From NCBI GenBank assembly GCA_025350145.1, contig JANXYH010000125.1:1-37458 (forward strand): a stretch of 37,458 nt of DNA, written 5' to 3'. This document shows positions 6,620 to 15,155 of this stretch, one piece after another; position 1 is the first letter of the stretch; every line of letters begins with the position of its first letter. The stretch comes from Burkholderiales bacterium. Its GTDB lineage: Bacteria > Pseudomonadota > Gammaproteobacteria > Burkholderiales > Burkholderiaceae_C. The translations under genes were made by a program, and so were the position numbers. The notes below the pieces were generated by a model. The model worked only from the letters and a program-made list of their open reading frames with translations. It did not search any database and was not told where the DNA came from.

Positions 6620-8758
6620 ATGACCCCATCCCATCCGCAGCGCGCCATCGGCCTGCTAGTCGCCGCCGCTGCCATCGCCCTGGTCAGCACCGCCGCCGCT
6701 GCCCGCGTCACCCGCATCGTCATCGACGAACGCGTCGCCCTGGCGCCGGCGCCGGGCTCGGTGATCGCCTACGAGCAGGTCTTTGGCCGGGCCTTTGGTG
6801 AACTCGACCCGGCCCTGCCGGGCAACGCCATCATCCAGGACATTGCCTTGGGCCGGGAGGCCGATGGCCGGGCGCGCTATGTCGCCAGCTTTCAGATCGT
6901 CAAGCCGCTGGACCTGGCCAAGGCCAGCGGGCTGATGTGGCACGACGTGCCGAACCGGGGCAACTTCTTCGGCCCGGCGCCGCAGGAGTTGGCCGCCGGC
7001 GACGTGCTGCTGGCCAGCGCCTGGCAGGGCGACAACGCCGGCAACACGGCGGTCAAGACCAGCATGCAGGCCGACGGCAAACACTGGCTGCAACTGCCGG
7101 TGGCCAGGCGGCCTGATGGCGGCGCCGTCAGCGGGCTGGTGCTGGGCCGGATCGTCAACCGCAGCGGGCCGGATTCGCAGCCGCTGATCGTCCAGACCAA
7201 CCCAGTGCCGTACAAGCCGGTCTCGCTGGACACTGCGCAGGCGCGGCTGGTGTCGCGCGACTTTGAGTCCACCGACGGCCAGGTCCGCGGCGAGCAGGAG
7301 ATCAAGTCCGGCGACTGGGCCTGGGCCAAATGTTCGGCCGGCAACCCCTTCCCCGGCGCGCCCGATGCCACGCAGATCTGCCTGAAGTCGGGCTTCGACG
7401 CCGCCAAGCTCTACCAGGTGGTCTTCACCGCCCAGGACCCCTATGTGCTGGGCATGGGCTTTGCAGCCTGGCGCGATGTCGGCCAGTTCTTCAAGACCGC
7501 CGCCAAGGACGACGCCGGTACCGCCAACCCCTTGGCGATCGACGGCAAACTGGTGCTCAGCCACAGCATTGGCCGGGGGGTGTCGCAATCGGGCAACTTC
7601 CTGCGCGGCTGGCTGCACCTGGGCTTCAACCGCGGCGAGAACGGCCAGGCGGTACACGACGGGCTGTGGCCGATCATTGCCGGGCGGCGGATCGCGTTGA
7701 ACTTTCGTTGGGCCCAGCCCGACGGGGTGCTGGAGCTGTACCAGGCCGGCAGCGAGGGGCCGCAATGGTGGCTGCCCGCGCCCGACCCGGTGCGCGGCGG
7801 CCCGCCCGGCGGCATCCTTGACCGCTGCACCGCCAGCCGCACCTGCCCGAAGATCATCGAGCACTTCGGTTCGGCCGAGGTCTGGGCCCTGAAACTCACG
7901 CCCGAGTGGGTGGGCACCGACGCCGCTGCCGACTTAGCCCTGCCGCCGAACGTGCGCCGCTACTACATCGCCAGCTCCAACCACGGCGGCGGGGCGGGCG
8001 GCTTCGACACCAGCCTCCCCGGCGCGGCCTTGCCGAGCGTGGGCGCGCAATGCCCGGGCAACAACTTCGGCATCGGCGTGTTGCCGAGTAACCCGATGCC
8101 CCACACTCAGACGGTCAACGCGCTGCGGCTGCACTTTCGCCACTGGGTGCAGCGCGGCGTGCTGCCGCCCGACAGCGTCTGGCCACGACTGAACCCGGGT
8201 GCCGGCCAGGCGTCGCAATTGGCCGACGCCCACCAGGCGGCGCTGGGCATGCCGGCCCTGCCCGGCCTGCGCACTACCTTGCCCGAGCCGGGCTTCATCA
8301 TGCCGGTGCTGGACTACGACTTCGGCCCGCAGTTCAACGCCATGGACGCCAGCGGTGTGCCCGACAAGGCCCCGCCCACCATCCGCCGCGCGATCCGCAT
8401 GCTCGCGCCCAAGGTCGACGCCGACGGCAACGAGTTGGGCGGCGTGCCGGTGGTGCTGGCCGACGCGCCGCTGGGCACCTACCTGGGCTGGAACCTCACC
8501 GCTGCGGGCGAGCGGCCGTTCCACGCCGGGCAGATCTGCAACTACGTCGGCGGCATGGTGCCGTTTGCCCGCACCGAGGCCGAGCGCCAGCAGCGCGGCG
8601 ACATCCGGCCCTCGCTGCAAGCACGCTACAAGGACCACGACGGCTACGTCGCGGCGGTCAGGCTGGCAGCAGATCGGGCGCAGAAGGCTGGATTCCTGCT
8701 GGCCGAGGACGCGGCGGCGCTGCTCAAGCTGGCCCAGGACAGCCAGGTCCTGCGCTGA
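6620..8758 (+). CDS. Secreted alpha/beta hydrolase domain-containing protein
   Basis: 712 aa. N-terminal signal peptide (RAIGLLVAAAAIALVSTAAA, cleavage near residue 28). Around residue 318 IGRGVSQSGNFLRGW contains the nucleophile elbow with S322, and SNHGGG lies further on. Overall length and the repeated PVPYKPVSLDT / YFTAQDP-like blocks match a family of large exported hydrolases (Abhydrolase_10 type) of unknown substrate, found next to catabolic genes in Burkholderiales. It starts 146 bp after the TA island and is followed 26 bp later by an RraA-fold enzyme, probably in one transcript. A role in ester or lactone cleavage before aldol cleavage is an inference. Confidence 0.82.
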   Translation: MTPSHPQRAIGLLVAAAAIALVSTAAAARVTRIVIDERVALAPAPGSVIAYEQVFGRAFGELDPALPGNAIIQDIALGREADGRARYVASFQIVKPLDLAKASGLMWHDVPNRGNFFGPAPQELAAGDVLLASAWQGDNAGNTAVKTSMQADGKHWLQLPVARRPDGGAVSGLVLGRIVNRSGPDSQPLIVQTNPVPYKPVSLDTAQARLVSRDFESTDGQVRGEQEIKSGDWAWAKCSAGNPFPGAPDATQICLKSGFDAAKLYQVVFTAQDPYVLGMGFAAWRDVGQFFKTAAKDDAGTANPLAIDGKLVLSHSIGRGVSQSGNFLRGWLHLGFNRGENGQAVHDGLWPIIAGRRIALNFRWAQPDGVLELYQAGSEGPQWWLPAPDPVRGGPPGGILDRCTASRTCPKIIEHFGSAEVWALKLTPEWVGTDAAADLALPPNVRRYYIASSNHGGGAGGFDTSLPGAALPSVGAQCPGNNFGIGVLPSNPMPHTQTVNALRLHFRHWVQRGVLPPDSVWPRLNPGAGQASQLADAHQAALGMPALPGLRTTLPEPGFIMPVLDYDFGPQFNAMDASGVPDKAPPTIRRAIRMLAPKVDADGNELGGVPVVLADAPLGTYLGWNLTAAGERPFHAGQICNYVGGMVPFARTEAERQQRGDIRPSLQARYKDHDGYVAAVRLAADRAQKAGFLLAEDAAALLKLAQDSQVLR

Positions 8759-8784
8759 ACGACCGGCGGGCGAGGCAGGCGCTG

Positions 8785-9471
8785 ATGTGGCAGGACGACG
8801 CTGAGCTTTTTGCCCTGATGCGGGCGCGGCTGTTCCCGGCGGTGCTCGGCGACATCCTCGACAGCATGGGCCTGATGAAGCAGTTCCTCAGCCCGCAGAT
8901 CAAGCCGCTGCGGCCGGACATGGTGGTGCTGGGGCGGGCCATGCCGGTGGTCGAGGCCAACGCCTTTGCCGCGACCGAACCCGCCGGCCAGACGCCGCTC
9001 AGCCGCAAGCCCTTCGGCCTGCTGTTTGAGGCGCTGGACGACCTGCGCGCCGACGAGGTCTACATCGCCAGCGGCTGCGCCCCGCTGTTTGCGCTCTGGG
9101 GCGGGCTGATGACCACCCGGGCGATGCACCTCAAGGCCGCCGGGGCGGTGCTGGACGGCTACTCGCGCGACACGTCCGAGATCCTCGACGCCGGCTTCCC
9201 GGTCTTCAGCCTGGGTGGCTATGCGCAGGACCAGGGCCCGCGCGGCAAGGTGATCGACTTTCGCGTCGGCATCGAGATTGGCGGGGTGCGGATCGCCCCG
9301 GGCGACTTGATCTTCGGCGACCTCGACGGCGTGCTGGTGATCCCTAGTGCCGCCGAGGCGGAGGTGGTCCGCCGGGCGCTGGAAAAGGCCAGCACCGAGA
9401 ACCTGGTGCGCGACGCGATCCGAGCCGGCATGCCCACGGTCGAGGCCTTCAGCCGCTTCGGCGTGATGTAG
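8785..9471 (+). CDS. RraA-fold aldolase/decarboxylase
   Basis: 228 aa. Has the catalytic Arg-Asp of the HMG/CHA aldolase branch in DGYSRDTSEI (R128, D129) and the signature GDLIFGDLDGVLVIP near residue 175. Those residues favour a metal-dependent pyruvate aldolase or oxaloacetate decarboxylase over an RNase E regulator. Spaced 26 bp from the hydrolase gene, suggesting a shared pathway. A second, only distantly similar RraA-fold gene lies at 33650 beside a sugar-acid dehydratase. Substrate not determinable from sequence. Confidence 0.85.
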   Translation: MWQDDAELFALMRARLFPAVLGDILDSMGLMKQFLSPQIKPLRPDMVVLGRAMPVVEANAFAATEPAGQTPLSRKPFGLLFEALDDLRADEVYIASGCAPLFALWGGLMTTRAMHLKAAGAVLDGYSRDTSEILDAGFPVFSLGGYAQDQGPRGKVIDFRVGIEIGGVRIAPGDLIFGDLDGVLVIPSAAEAEVVRRALEKASTENLVRDAIRAGMPTVEAFSRFGVM

Positions 9472-9537
9472 CGTTTCTAGCCCCTGCGGCGCGGCTTTGA
9501 CCCAGCGTCGTTGAATTTTCAGCAAGGAGACACGACC

Positions 9538-9975
9538 ATGGCCAGCGTCGGCACCTACTTGAACTTTCCCGGCAGCACCGAGGCGGCGTTCGAGTTCTAC
9601 CGCTCGGTCTTCGGCGGCGAATTCATCGGTGGCATCCACCGTTTTGGCGACATGCCGGCCAGCGCCGGCCAGCCGCCGCTGGCCGATGCCGACCGCCAGG
9701 GAGTGATGCATGTGACGCTGGCGATCCTTGGCGGCCACCTGCTGATGGGCACCGACGCGCTCGAATCCATGGGTTTCAAGTTCAAGCTCGGCAACCATGT
9801 CCACATCGGCCTGGCGCCCGACAGCCGGGCCGACGCCGACCGGTTGTTCGGCGCTTTGAGCGCCGGCGGCCAGGTCGAGATGGCGATGTGCGAGATGTTC
9901 TGGGGCGACTACTACGGCAGCTTCAAGGACAAGTTCGGCGTGCAATGGATGGTCAATTGCAGCAGCAAGGCCTGA
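9538..9975 (+). CDS. VOC family protein (PhnB-like)
   Basis: 145 aa from an ATG with a good AAGGAGA site 7 nt upstream. It starts MASVGTYLNFPGSTEAAFEF followed by YRSVFGGEF, continues with GDHLLMGTD-like GGHLLMGTDALE, and ends FGVQWMVN, the pattern of the PhnB / 3-demethylubiquinone methyltransferase-like branch of the glyoxalase/bleomycin-resistance fold. Probably a small cytoplasmic metal-binding dimer; reaction unknown. Its 3' end overlaps the start chosen for the HPP protein. Confidence 0.87.
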   Translation: MASVGTYLNFPGSTEAAFEFYRSVFGGEFIGGIHRFGDMPASAGQPPLADADRQGVMHVTLAILGGHLLMGTDALESMGFKFKLGNHVHIGLAPDSRADADRLFGALSAGGQVEMAMCEMFWGDYYGSFKDKFGVQWMVNCSSKA

Positions 9976-11150
9976 ACCCCTTGCCGGCCGGCGAAGGCGC
10001 CATCTCGCAACCGACCGCGCCGCCGACCCCGCCACTGGCCTGGCTGCGCGCGCTCTGGCCGGCCGCGCCGGCGATGGACCGCGCCGAGCGCGTCCGGGTG
10101 GCGCTGGGGGTGGGCTTGGGCGTGCTGCTGGCGGCGGCGATCTGCAAACTGGCGGGCGCCAACGCCTGGCTGATGGCACCGCTGGGCGCCAGCGCGGTGC
10201 TGGTGTTTGCCCTGCCGTCCAGCCCGCTGGCCCAGCCCTGGCCGGTGGTGGGCGGCAATGTCGTCTCGGCCCTGGCCGGCCTGCTGGTGATGCAATTGCG
10301 CGCTGGCTGGGCCGGGGCAATGGTGCTGCCGCTGCCGCTCTGGGCCGGCGTGGCGGTCAGCCTGGCGGTGGGCCTGATGCTGGCGCTGCGCTGCCTGCAC
10401 CCGCCGGGCGGCGGCACGGTGCTGGTGGCGGTGCTGGCCGGCAGCGCGGCGCCCGATTGGCAGTTCCTGGCCATGCCGGTGCTGGCCAACTCGCTGCTGC
10501 TGGTGCTGGCCGGGGTGCTCTACAACCGCCTCACCGGCCGCGCCTACCCCTATTTGCCCGCGCCAGCGGCGACCACGGCGGCGCGCTTTGCCGCGCGCGA
10601 CATCGATTTCGTGCTCGCCCGGCGCAATGAATTCCTGGACCTGCCGCGCGGCCAGTTGCAGGCCCTGCTGGAGGCCGCCGAGGCCCAGGCCCATCGTCGC
10701 CGGCTCGACGGCCTGAGCGCCGCCGAGATCATGTCGCAGCCGGTCCAGACGGTCGAATTCGGCACCCCGCTGGCGCAGGCCTGGGAGCTGCTGCGCCAGC
10801 GCGGCGTCAAGGCCCTGCCAGTGATCGACCGCTCGCGGCGCGTCGTCGGCATCCTGACCCTGGCCGACTTCATGCGCCACGCCGACCTCGACGGCCACGC
10901 CGATTTCGACGAGCGCCTGCGCCGCCTGATCCGCGCCACGCCGGGGCTGAACTCCAGCAAACCCGAGGTGGTCGGGCAGTTGATGACGCGCAGCGTGCGG
11001 GTCTGCAGCGCCGAGCGCAGCCTGGCCGAACTGGTGCCGGTGTTCTCGGGCACCGGCCACCACCACCTGCCGGTGATCGATGCCGAGCAGCGCCTGGTCG
11101 GCATCCTGACCCAGACTGACCTGGTGCGCGCGCTGGACGGTCTGGCCTGA
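9945..11150 (+). CDS. HPP family membrane protein with two C-terminal CBS domains
   Basis: 401 aa from ATG 9945, which overlaps the VOC gene by 31 bp; ATG 10074 (358 aa) is also possible and would drop a Pro-rich leader. The N-terminal half has about four membrane segments (residues ~51-72, 76-92, 101-118, 130-150) with the family's PLGASAVLVFALPSSPLAQP and LHPPGGGTVL motifs; HPP proteins are linked to nitrite and anion transport. Two CBS domains follow: about 259-320 (EIMSQPVQTV..VKALPVID..GILTLADF) and about 345-401 (LMTRSVRV..HLPVID..VGILTQTDL). These usually bind adenine nucleotides and regulate the membrane part. Confidence 0.88.
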   Translation: MDGQLQQQGLNPLPAGEGAISQPTAPPTPPLAWLRALWPAAPAMDRAERVRVALGVGLGVLLAAAICKLAGANAWLMAPLGASAVLVFALPSSPLAQPWPVVGGNVVSALAGLLVMQLRAGWAGAMVLPLPLWAGVAVSLAVGLMLALRCLHPPGGGTVLVAVLAGSAAPDWQFLAMPVLANSLLLVLAGVLYNRLTGRAYPYLPAPAATTAARFAARDIDFVLARRNEFLDLPRGQLQALLEAAEAQAHRRRLDGLSAAEIMSQPVQTVEFGTPLAQAWELLRQRGVKALPVIDRSRRVVGILTLADFMRHADLDGHADFDERLRRLIRATPGLNSSKPEVVGQLMTRSVRVCSAERSLAELVPVFSGTGHHHLPVIDAEQRLVGILTQTDLVRALDGLA

Positions 11151-11207
11151 TCCTGCAAGCTGCCGGCAAGCCCCCTGCGAGCCCAGCCACGCCAAATTTC
11201 GGACGCC

Positions 11208-12287
11208 ATGGCCCATCACCCCGCGCCTGAATTTCCCAGCGGCCTGCCGGCCCGCATAGACAGCCCGGCGGCCTGGCTGGGCCCGGCGATGGCCGCCGAC
11301 AGCGGGCCGTGGTGCCTGCCCCTCTCGCCCGCCGACCTGGCCGAGATCGCTGCCGCCAGCGAGCCCTGGCTGGGCGGCGACGCCGACATCAGCCAGATTC
11401 GCTCGGCCGCGCAGTTCCCGCTGCCGGGCCTGGCGCCGCGCCTGGCCGGCTGGCTGGCCGAGTTGCAGCGCGGCCGCGGCTTTTTGCTGCTGCGCGGCCT
11501 GCCGCTGGCCGAATGGGGGCGGCGGCGCAGCGCGGTGGCCTTCTACGGCCTGGGGGCGCACCTCGGCCGCGCCCGCTCGCAGAACGCCCAGGGCCATGTG
11601 CTGGGCCATGTCCTGGACTTGGGGCTGTCGTCCACCGACCCACGGGTGCGGATCTACCAGACCCACGAGCGCCAGACCTTCCACACCGATTCCTGCGACA
11701 TCGTCGGCCTGCTCTGCCTGCACCCGGCCAGGGCCGGCGGCCTGTCGGCGCTGGTCTCGTCGGTGACGCTCTACAACCGCCTGCGCGCCGGCTGGCCGGA
11801 CCTGGCGGCGGCGCTGTTCCAGCCCCTGGCCACCGACCGCCGGGGCGAGATTCCGCCGGGCTGCAAACCGTACTTCGAGATCCCGGTCTTCAACTGGTTC
11901 GACGGCCACTTCGCGGCGATCTACCAGCGCCAGTACATCGACTCGGCCCAGCGTCTGGCCGATGCCCCGCGGCTGAGCGAACGCCAGCGCCAGGCGCTGG
12001 ACCAGCTCGACGCCCTGAGCAACGACCCGGCGCTGCACTTCACGATGGCGCTGGCGCCGGGCGACATCCAGTTCGTCCACAACCACAGCCTGCTGCATGA
12101 CCGCACCGCGTTCGAGGACTGGGCCGAGCCCGAGCGCCGCCGCCACCTGCTGCGGCTGTGGCTGGCACCGCCGCAGGCCCAGGCGCTGCCACCGGTGTAT
12201 GCCCAGCGCTACGGCAGCGTCACGCCGGGCGAGCGCGGCGGGGTGGTGCTGCAGGGGGTGGCGCTGAACGCGCCGCTGCTGCCCTAG
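11208..12287 (+). CDS. TauD/TfdA family Fe(II)/2-oxoglutarate-dependent dioxygenase
   Basis: 359 aa. The iron facial triad is visible: H159 and D161 in QTFHTDSCD and the distal H297 in NHSLLHDRTAFEDW. An Arg in RRHLLRLWLA about 19 residues later should bind 2-oxoglutarate. Length and arrangement match the TauD-like enzymes common in Burkholderiales catabolic clusters. Substrate unknown; taurine is not implied. It ends 25 bp from the convergent P450 gene. Confidence 0.9.
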   Translation: MAHHPAPEFPSGLPARIDSPAAWLGPAMAADSGPWCLPLSPADLAEIAAASEPWLGGDADISQIRSAAQFPLPGLAPRLAGWLAELQRGRGFLLLRGLPLAEWGRRRSAVAFYGLGAHLGRARSQNAQGHVLGHVLDLGLSSTDPRVRIYQTHERQTFHTDSCDIVGLLCLHPARAGGLSALVSSVTLYNRLRAGWPDLAAALFQPLATDRRGEIPPGCKPYFEIPVFNWFDGHFAAIYQRQYIDSAQRLADAPRLSERQRQALDQLDALSNDPALHFTMALAPGDIQFVHNHSLLHDRTAFEDWAEPERRRHLLRLWLAPPQAQALPPVYAQRYGSVTPGERGGVVLQGVALNAPLLP

Positions 12288-12312
12288 CGGCGCAGCTTGC
12301 GGCCCGGCCTCA

Positions 12313-13632
12313 TCAGAGCGGCGCCAGGGTCATCGGCAGGCCGTCCCTGGGCTTGGCGATGGGCACCAACTGGTAGGGCATGCGGTAGCCCTCGGGCACG
12401 CTCAGGCGAAAGCGGCGCAGCACCTGGTGCATCACCGCCTTGACCTCCATGTCGGCAAAGTGCTGGCCTATGCAGAGGTGCGCGCCGCCGCCGAAGGGCA
12501 GGTAGCTGTAGGCGTGGCGGCGGTGCTCGGCGCGCTCGGGGCAGAAGCGCTCGGGGTCGAAGCGGGTCGGCTCGGTCCACCAGTCCGGCATGTGGTGGGT
12601 GTGGATGGGCGAGATGCCGACGGGTGTGCCCTTGGGAATCTGGAAGCCGCCAAAGCTGCAATCGCGTTGCGCGTTGCGCGGGATCGAGGTCAGCGGCGGG
12701 TACATCCGCAGCGACTCCTTCATCACCCATTCGGTGCGCTCGGCCTGGGCCAGATCGGCGTAGCCCAGGTGCGGCTGGGGCAGGGCCTGGGCGTCCTGGC
12801 GCAGCCGCTCCTGCCACTCAGGGTGGCGCGCCAGGCAATAGAACATCGTGGTCAGCGCCGAGGTGGTGGTGTCGTGCGCCGCCATCATCAGGAAGATCAT
12901 GTGGTCCACGACCTCGTCGTCGCTGAAGGACTCGCCGTCCTCGCCAGCGGCGTGGCAGAGCTGGCTGAACAGGTCGGGCCCGGGGCTGGCACGTTTCTCC
13001 GCCAGGCTGGACCGCATCAGCCCGACCAGCACGCGCCGCCCGCGCACGCCGCGCCACATCGCCAGCGGCGCCACGGGCTTGCGGATCAAGGCCAGCGAGG
13101 CCCGCACCGTGTCGACGAAGGCCTGGTTCATGCGGTCGGCCTGCGGCCCCAGGGCCATGCCCATGAAGACCCGGGCGGCGATGTTCAGCGTCAGCGCCTT
13201 GAGCTGGGCAAACGCCATCAGCGGCTGGGCCGGGCCGGTCGGCCAGGTGTCGAGCGCGGCTTCGATCACCGGCCCCATGGCGGCGACATAGCGCTCCATC
13301 GCCGAGCGCTTGAAGGCCGCCTGCATGATCCGCCGCTGCTGGCGGTGGGCCGGGTCGTCCATGGCCATGATCGCGCCGGGAAAGACCGCGTCGATCCAGT
13401 ATTTCCAGCCGCCGCGGCTGGAGAAGTTGCCCTCGCGGTCGTGCAACACGAACTGGTTGGCCTCGGGCCCGAACAGGCTCACGGTCTCGAAGAAGCTGCG
13501 CGAGCGCACGACCCTGCCGTGCTGCGCCAGCGCCTGGGCATTGCCCAGCGGGTCGCGCAGGAACTTGAACAGGTTGCCGACCAGGGGCAGGCCCTTGACG
13601 AACGGGATGGCGTGATAAGGCTGGGGGTCCAT
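12313..13632 (-). CDS. Cytochrome P450
   Basis: 439 aa from the ATG giving MDPQPYHAIPFVKGLPLVGN; the frame is open 23 codons further up, but that part overlaps the VTT gene. All diagnostic motifs are present: I-helix oxygen-activation AAHDTTTSAL, K-helix KESLRM (ExxR), and heme-binding FGGGAHLCIGQHFA with the thiolate C387. There is no membrane anchor, so this is a soluble bacterial-type enzyme that needs external ferredoxin or reductase; none is encoded nearby. The hydrophobic substrate is unknown. It lies 31 bp downstream of the VTT membrane protein and is probably co-transcribed with it. Confidence 0.95.
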   Translation of the reverse strand: MDPQPYHAIPFVKGLPLVGNLFKFLRDPLGNAQALAQHGRVVRSRSFFETVSLFGPEANQFVLHDREGNFSSRGGWKYWIDAVFPGAIMAMDDPAHRQQRRIMQAAFKRSAMERYVAAMGPVIEAALDTWPTGPAQPLMAFAQLKALTLNIAARVFMGMALGPQADRMNQAFVDTVRASLALIRKPVAPLAMWRGVRGRRVLVGLMRSSLAEKRASPGPDLFSQLCHAAGEDGESFSDDEVVDHMIFLMMAAHDTTTSALTTMFYCLARHPEWQERLRQDAQALPQPHLGYADLAQAERTEWVMKESLRMYPPLTSIPRNAQRDCSFGGFQIPKGTPVGISPIHTHHMPDWWTEPTRFDPERFCPERAEHRRHAYSYLPFGGGAHLCIGQHFADMEVKAVMHQVLRRFRLSVPEGYRMPYQLVPIAKPRDGLPMTLAPL

Positions 13633-13663
13633 CGGCGCATTCTCGGTCGCCGGGGCGGGGCGC

Positions 13664-14254
13664 TCACAGCGCCCAATGCAGCCAGTGCGCCAGGCTGTCA
13701 AAGAGCAGCGTCATCGCCAGGATCGGCAGCGGCAGGCCGAGCAGCGTGCCGAGCATGTAGGCGCCCAAGCCCACGCCCGACAGGGCCAGGGCGCAGTTCA
13801 GCCCCGGCAGGGTCTGGAACAGCAAGCGCAGCAGCAGCACGCTGCGCACCGGTTGGGCGTCGAGCCGGGCAAACAGCCAGCGCGCGGCGCGGCCGTCCAG
13901 GCCGCGCAGGGCGTCGGCGCCGACCAGGCGCACCACCACAAAGGTACACAGGCACGACAGGCAGGCGGCGACATAGGTCACCAGGCCACCCTGGCTGCGG
14001 CCCAGCGCCAACACCGCAGCGGCGAGAAACACCCAGCCGGGGATGTGGACCAGGTTGCCGAGCGCGAACAGCAGCGCAAAGCTGGCCAGACCCAGCAGCC
14101 AATGCTGGGCAAAGCCCTGGCGCACGCTGGCCACGCTGATCTGGGCGCGCAGGCCGAAGTGGTCGAACACCAGCCAGAGCAGCAACAGCAGCAGCAACAC
14201 CAGGCCCAGGCGGGCCAGAGCGGTGTGGCGCGGGCGGGTCGGCATGCCGCTCAT
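13664..14254 (-). CDS. TVP38/TMEM64 (VTT-domain, DedA-superfamily) membrane protein
   Basis: 196 aa from ATG 14254 (MSGMPTRPRH). Membrane segments are visible at about 13-30, 52-69, 74-84/91-110, 135-152 and 160-186. The core block LLFALGNLVHIPGWVFLAAA, then GLVTYVAACLSCL, is the VTT signature with a conserved Gly/Pro pattern; proteins of this group act in lipid scrambling or membrane homeostasis. Upstream codons in the same frame are rejected because they run into the divergent small gene at 14310. First gene of a probable two-gene operon with the P450. Confidence 0.85.
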   Translation of the reverse strand: MSGMPTRPRHTALARLGLVLLLLLLLWLVFDHFGLRAQISVASVRQGFAQHWLLGLASFALLFALGNLVHIPGWVFLAAAVLALGRSQGGLVTYVAACLSCLCTFVVVRLVGADALRGLDGRAARWLFARLDAQPVRSVLLLRLLFQTLPGLNCALALSGVGLGAYMLGTLLGLPLPILAMTLLFDSLAHWLHWAL

Positions 14255-14309
14255 TCTGCGGTCGCTGCGTCCTATGATGACTGCCATCCCCCCGCCACCG
14301 GAGCCCACC

Positions 14310-14447
14310 ATGCCAAAAGGCCAGCGCAGCACCAAGGAAGTCAAGAAGCCGAAGAAGGACAACTCGCCGCCCAAGCCGTTATCGGCCGGCGCGGTGATGC
14401 CGACCGTCACCACCGTGGTGCCCGAGCGCGGCAAGAAGAAGAAGTGA
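14310..14447 (+). CDS. Small lysine-rich conserved hypothetical protein
   Basis: 45 aa: MPKGQRSTKEVKKPKKDNSP at the start and RGKKKK at the end. I recall very similar short basic proteins (start M-x-K-G-Q-R-S-x-K-E) as widespread in Burkholderiales. Function unknown; the charge suggests nucleic-acid or ribosome contact (inference). It starts 55 bp from the divergent VTT gene. Confidence 0.7.
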   Translation: MPKGQRSTKEVKKPKKDNSPPKPLSAGAVMPTVTTVVPERGKKKK

Positions 14448-14647
14448 GCCGTCGCGCCAGGGCGGCTTGACCGCTCAGCGCAGCGCGGCCGCAGCCGCCC
14501 CGTCTGCGCGAGACTGTGCAAATTCACTTACAAAAGCTTTCACGGTGCGCTACAACCGGGTTTGGCCGGCGCCTCGCATCGTGCGGTGCGCGGGTCGCGA
14601 CTCGGGCCTCAAAACCTCAGGCCTGCAAACTTCAGGGGGAATTGAAA

Positions 14648-15139
14648 ATGGCAAATGCTGCGGTTCAAATCACGATCAAGCCGTTCACCGATCCGGCGCC
14701 GACGCCGGTTCCTGCCAGTGGCAGTGGCGTCGACTTCAAGTATGCCTACTTCTGCAATATCAAAGAACTCCAAACCACGGCGCTGACTGACATGAGCAGC
14801 GGAGTCACGCGACTCAGCTTGACTCCGCCGCAAAACCCGGTGAGTACCAACTACGTACGCGGCGTGATCGGCATCACCGGTTCGGGCAAACTGAAGTTGC
14901 ATATCACGGTGGTCGATGACGCTACGTCGCCCGTGACATACCCATTGGCCGGACTGTTGTTCACGCCCCGTGACCTCAACTCGACGACACAGTTTCCCGA
15001 TTACACCTGCAACAAAGACGGCAGTATCGACCTGGACGATGCGAAAACCGTCAATACCTCATTCACATTTTTATTGCTGGTTCAGAATAGCGCGGGCGGC
15101 GTGGCGGTGATCGACCCGCAAATCAGCAACCAGCCGTGA
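14648..15139 (+). CDS. Hypothetical protein, possibly DP-EP family
   Basis: 163 aa, starting after an AGGGGGA site. It has no signal peptide and looks beta-rich: ITIKPFTDPAPTPVPASGSG, a conserved-looking CNIKELQTTAL, a middle region of alternating hydrophobic residues, and the end FTFLLLVQNSAGG then IDPQISNQP. The DPQ-x-x-N-x-P ending resembles small DP-EP proteins, but the match is from memory and weak. Codon use is less GC-rich than its neighbours and it stands alone, 200 bp after the previous gene and convergent to the cyclase gene, so it may be acquired. Confidence 0.6.
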   Translation: MANAAVQITIKPFTDPAPTPVPASGSGVDFKYAYFCNIKELQTTALTDMSSGVTRLSLTPPQNPVSTNYVRGVIGITGSGKLKLHITVVDDATSPVTYPLAGLLFTPRDLNSTTQFPDYTCNKDGSIDLDDAKTVNTSFTFLLLVQNSAGGVAVIDPQISNQP

Positions 15140-15155
15140 CCCGGCTGCGGCGGCT

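Noticed and set aside
9972-10073. Frameshift between the VOC and HPP genes
   Set aside because: Both proteins look complete; a 31-bp overlap or a later HPP start at 10074 explains the arrangement.
13632-13701. Longer N-terminus of the P450
   Set aside because: It would overlap the VTT gene and adds residues unlike P450 N-termini; the MDPQPYH start fits better.
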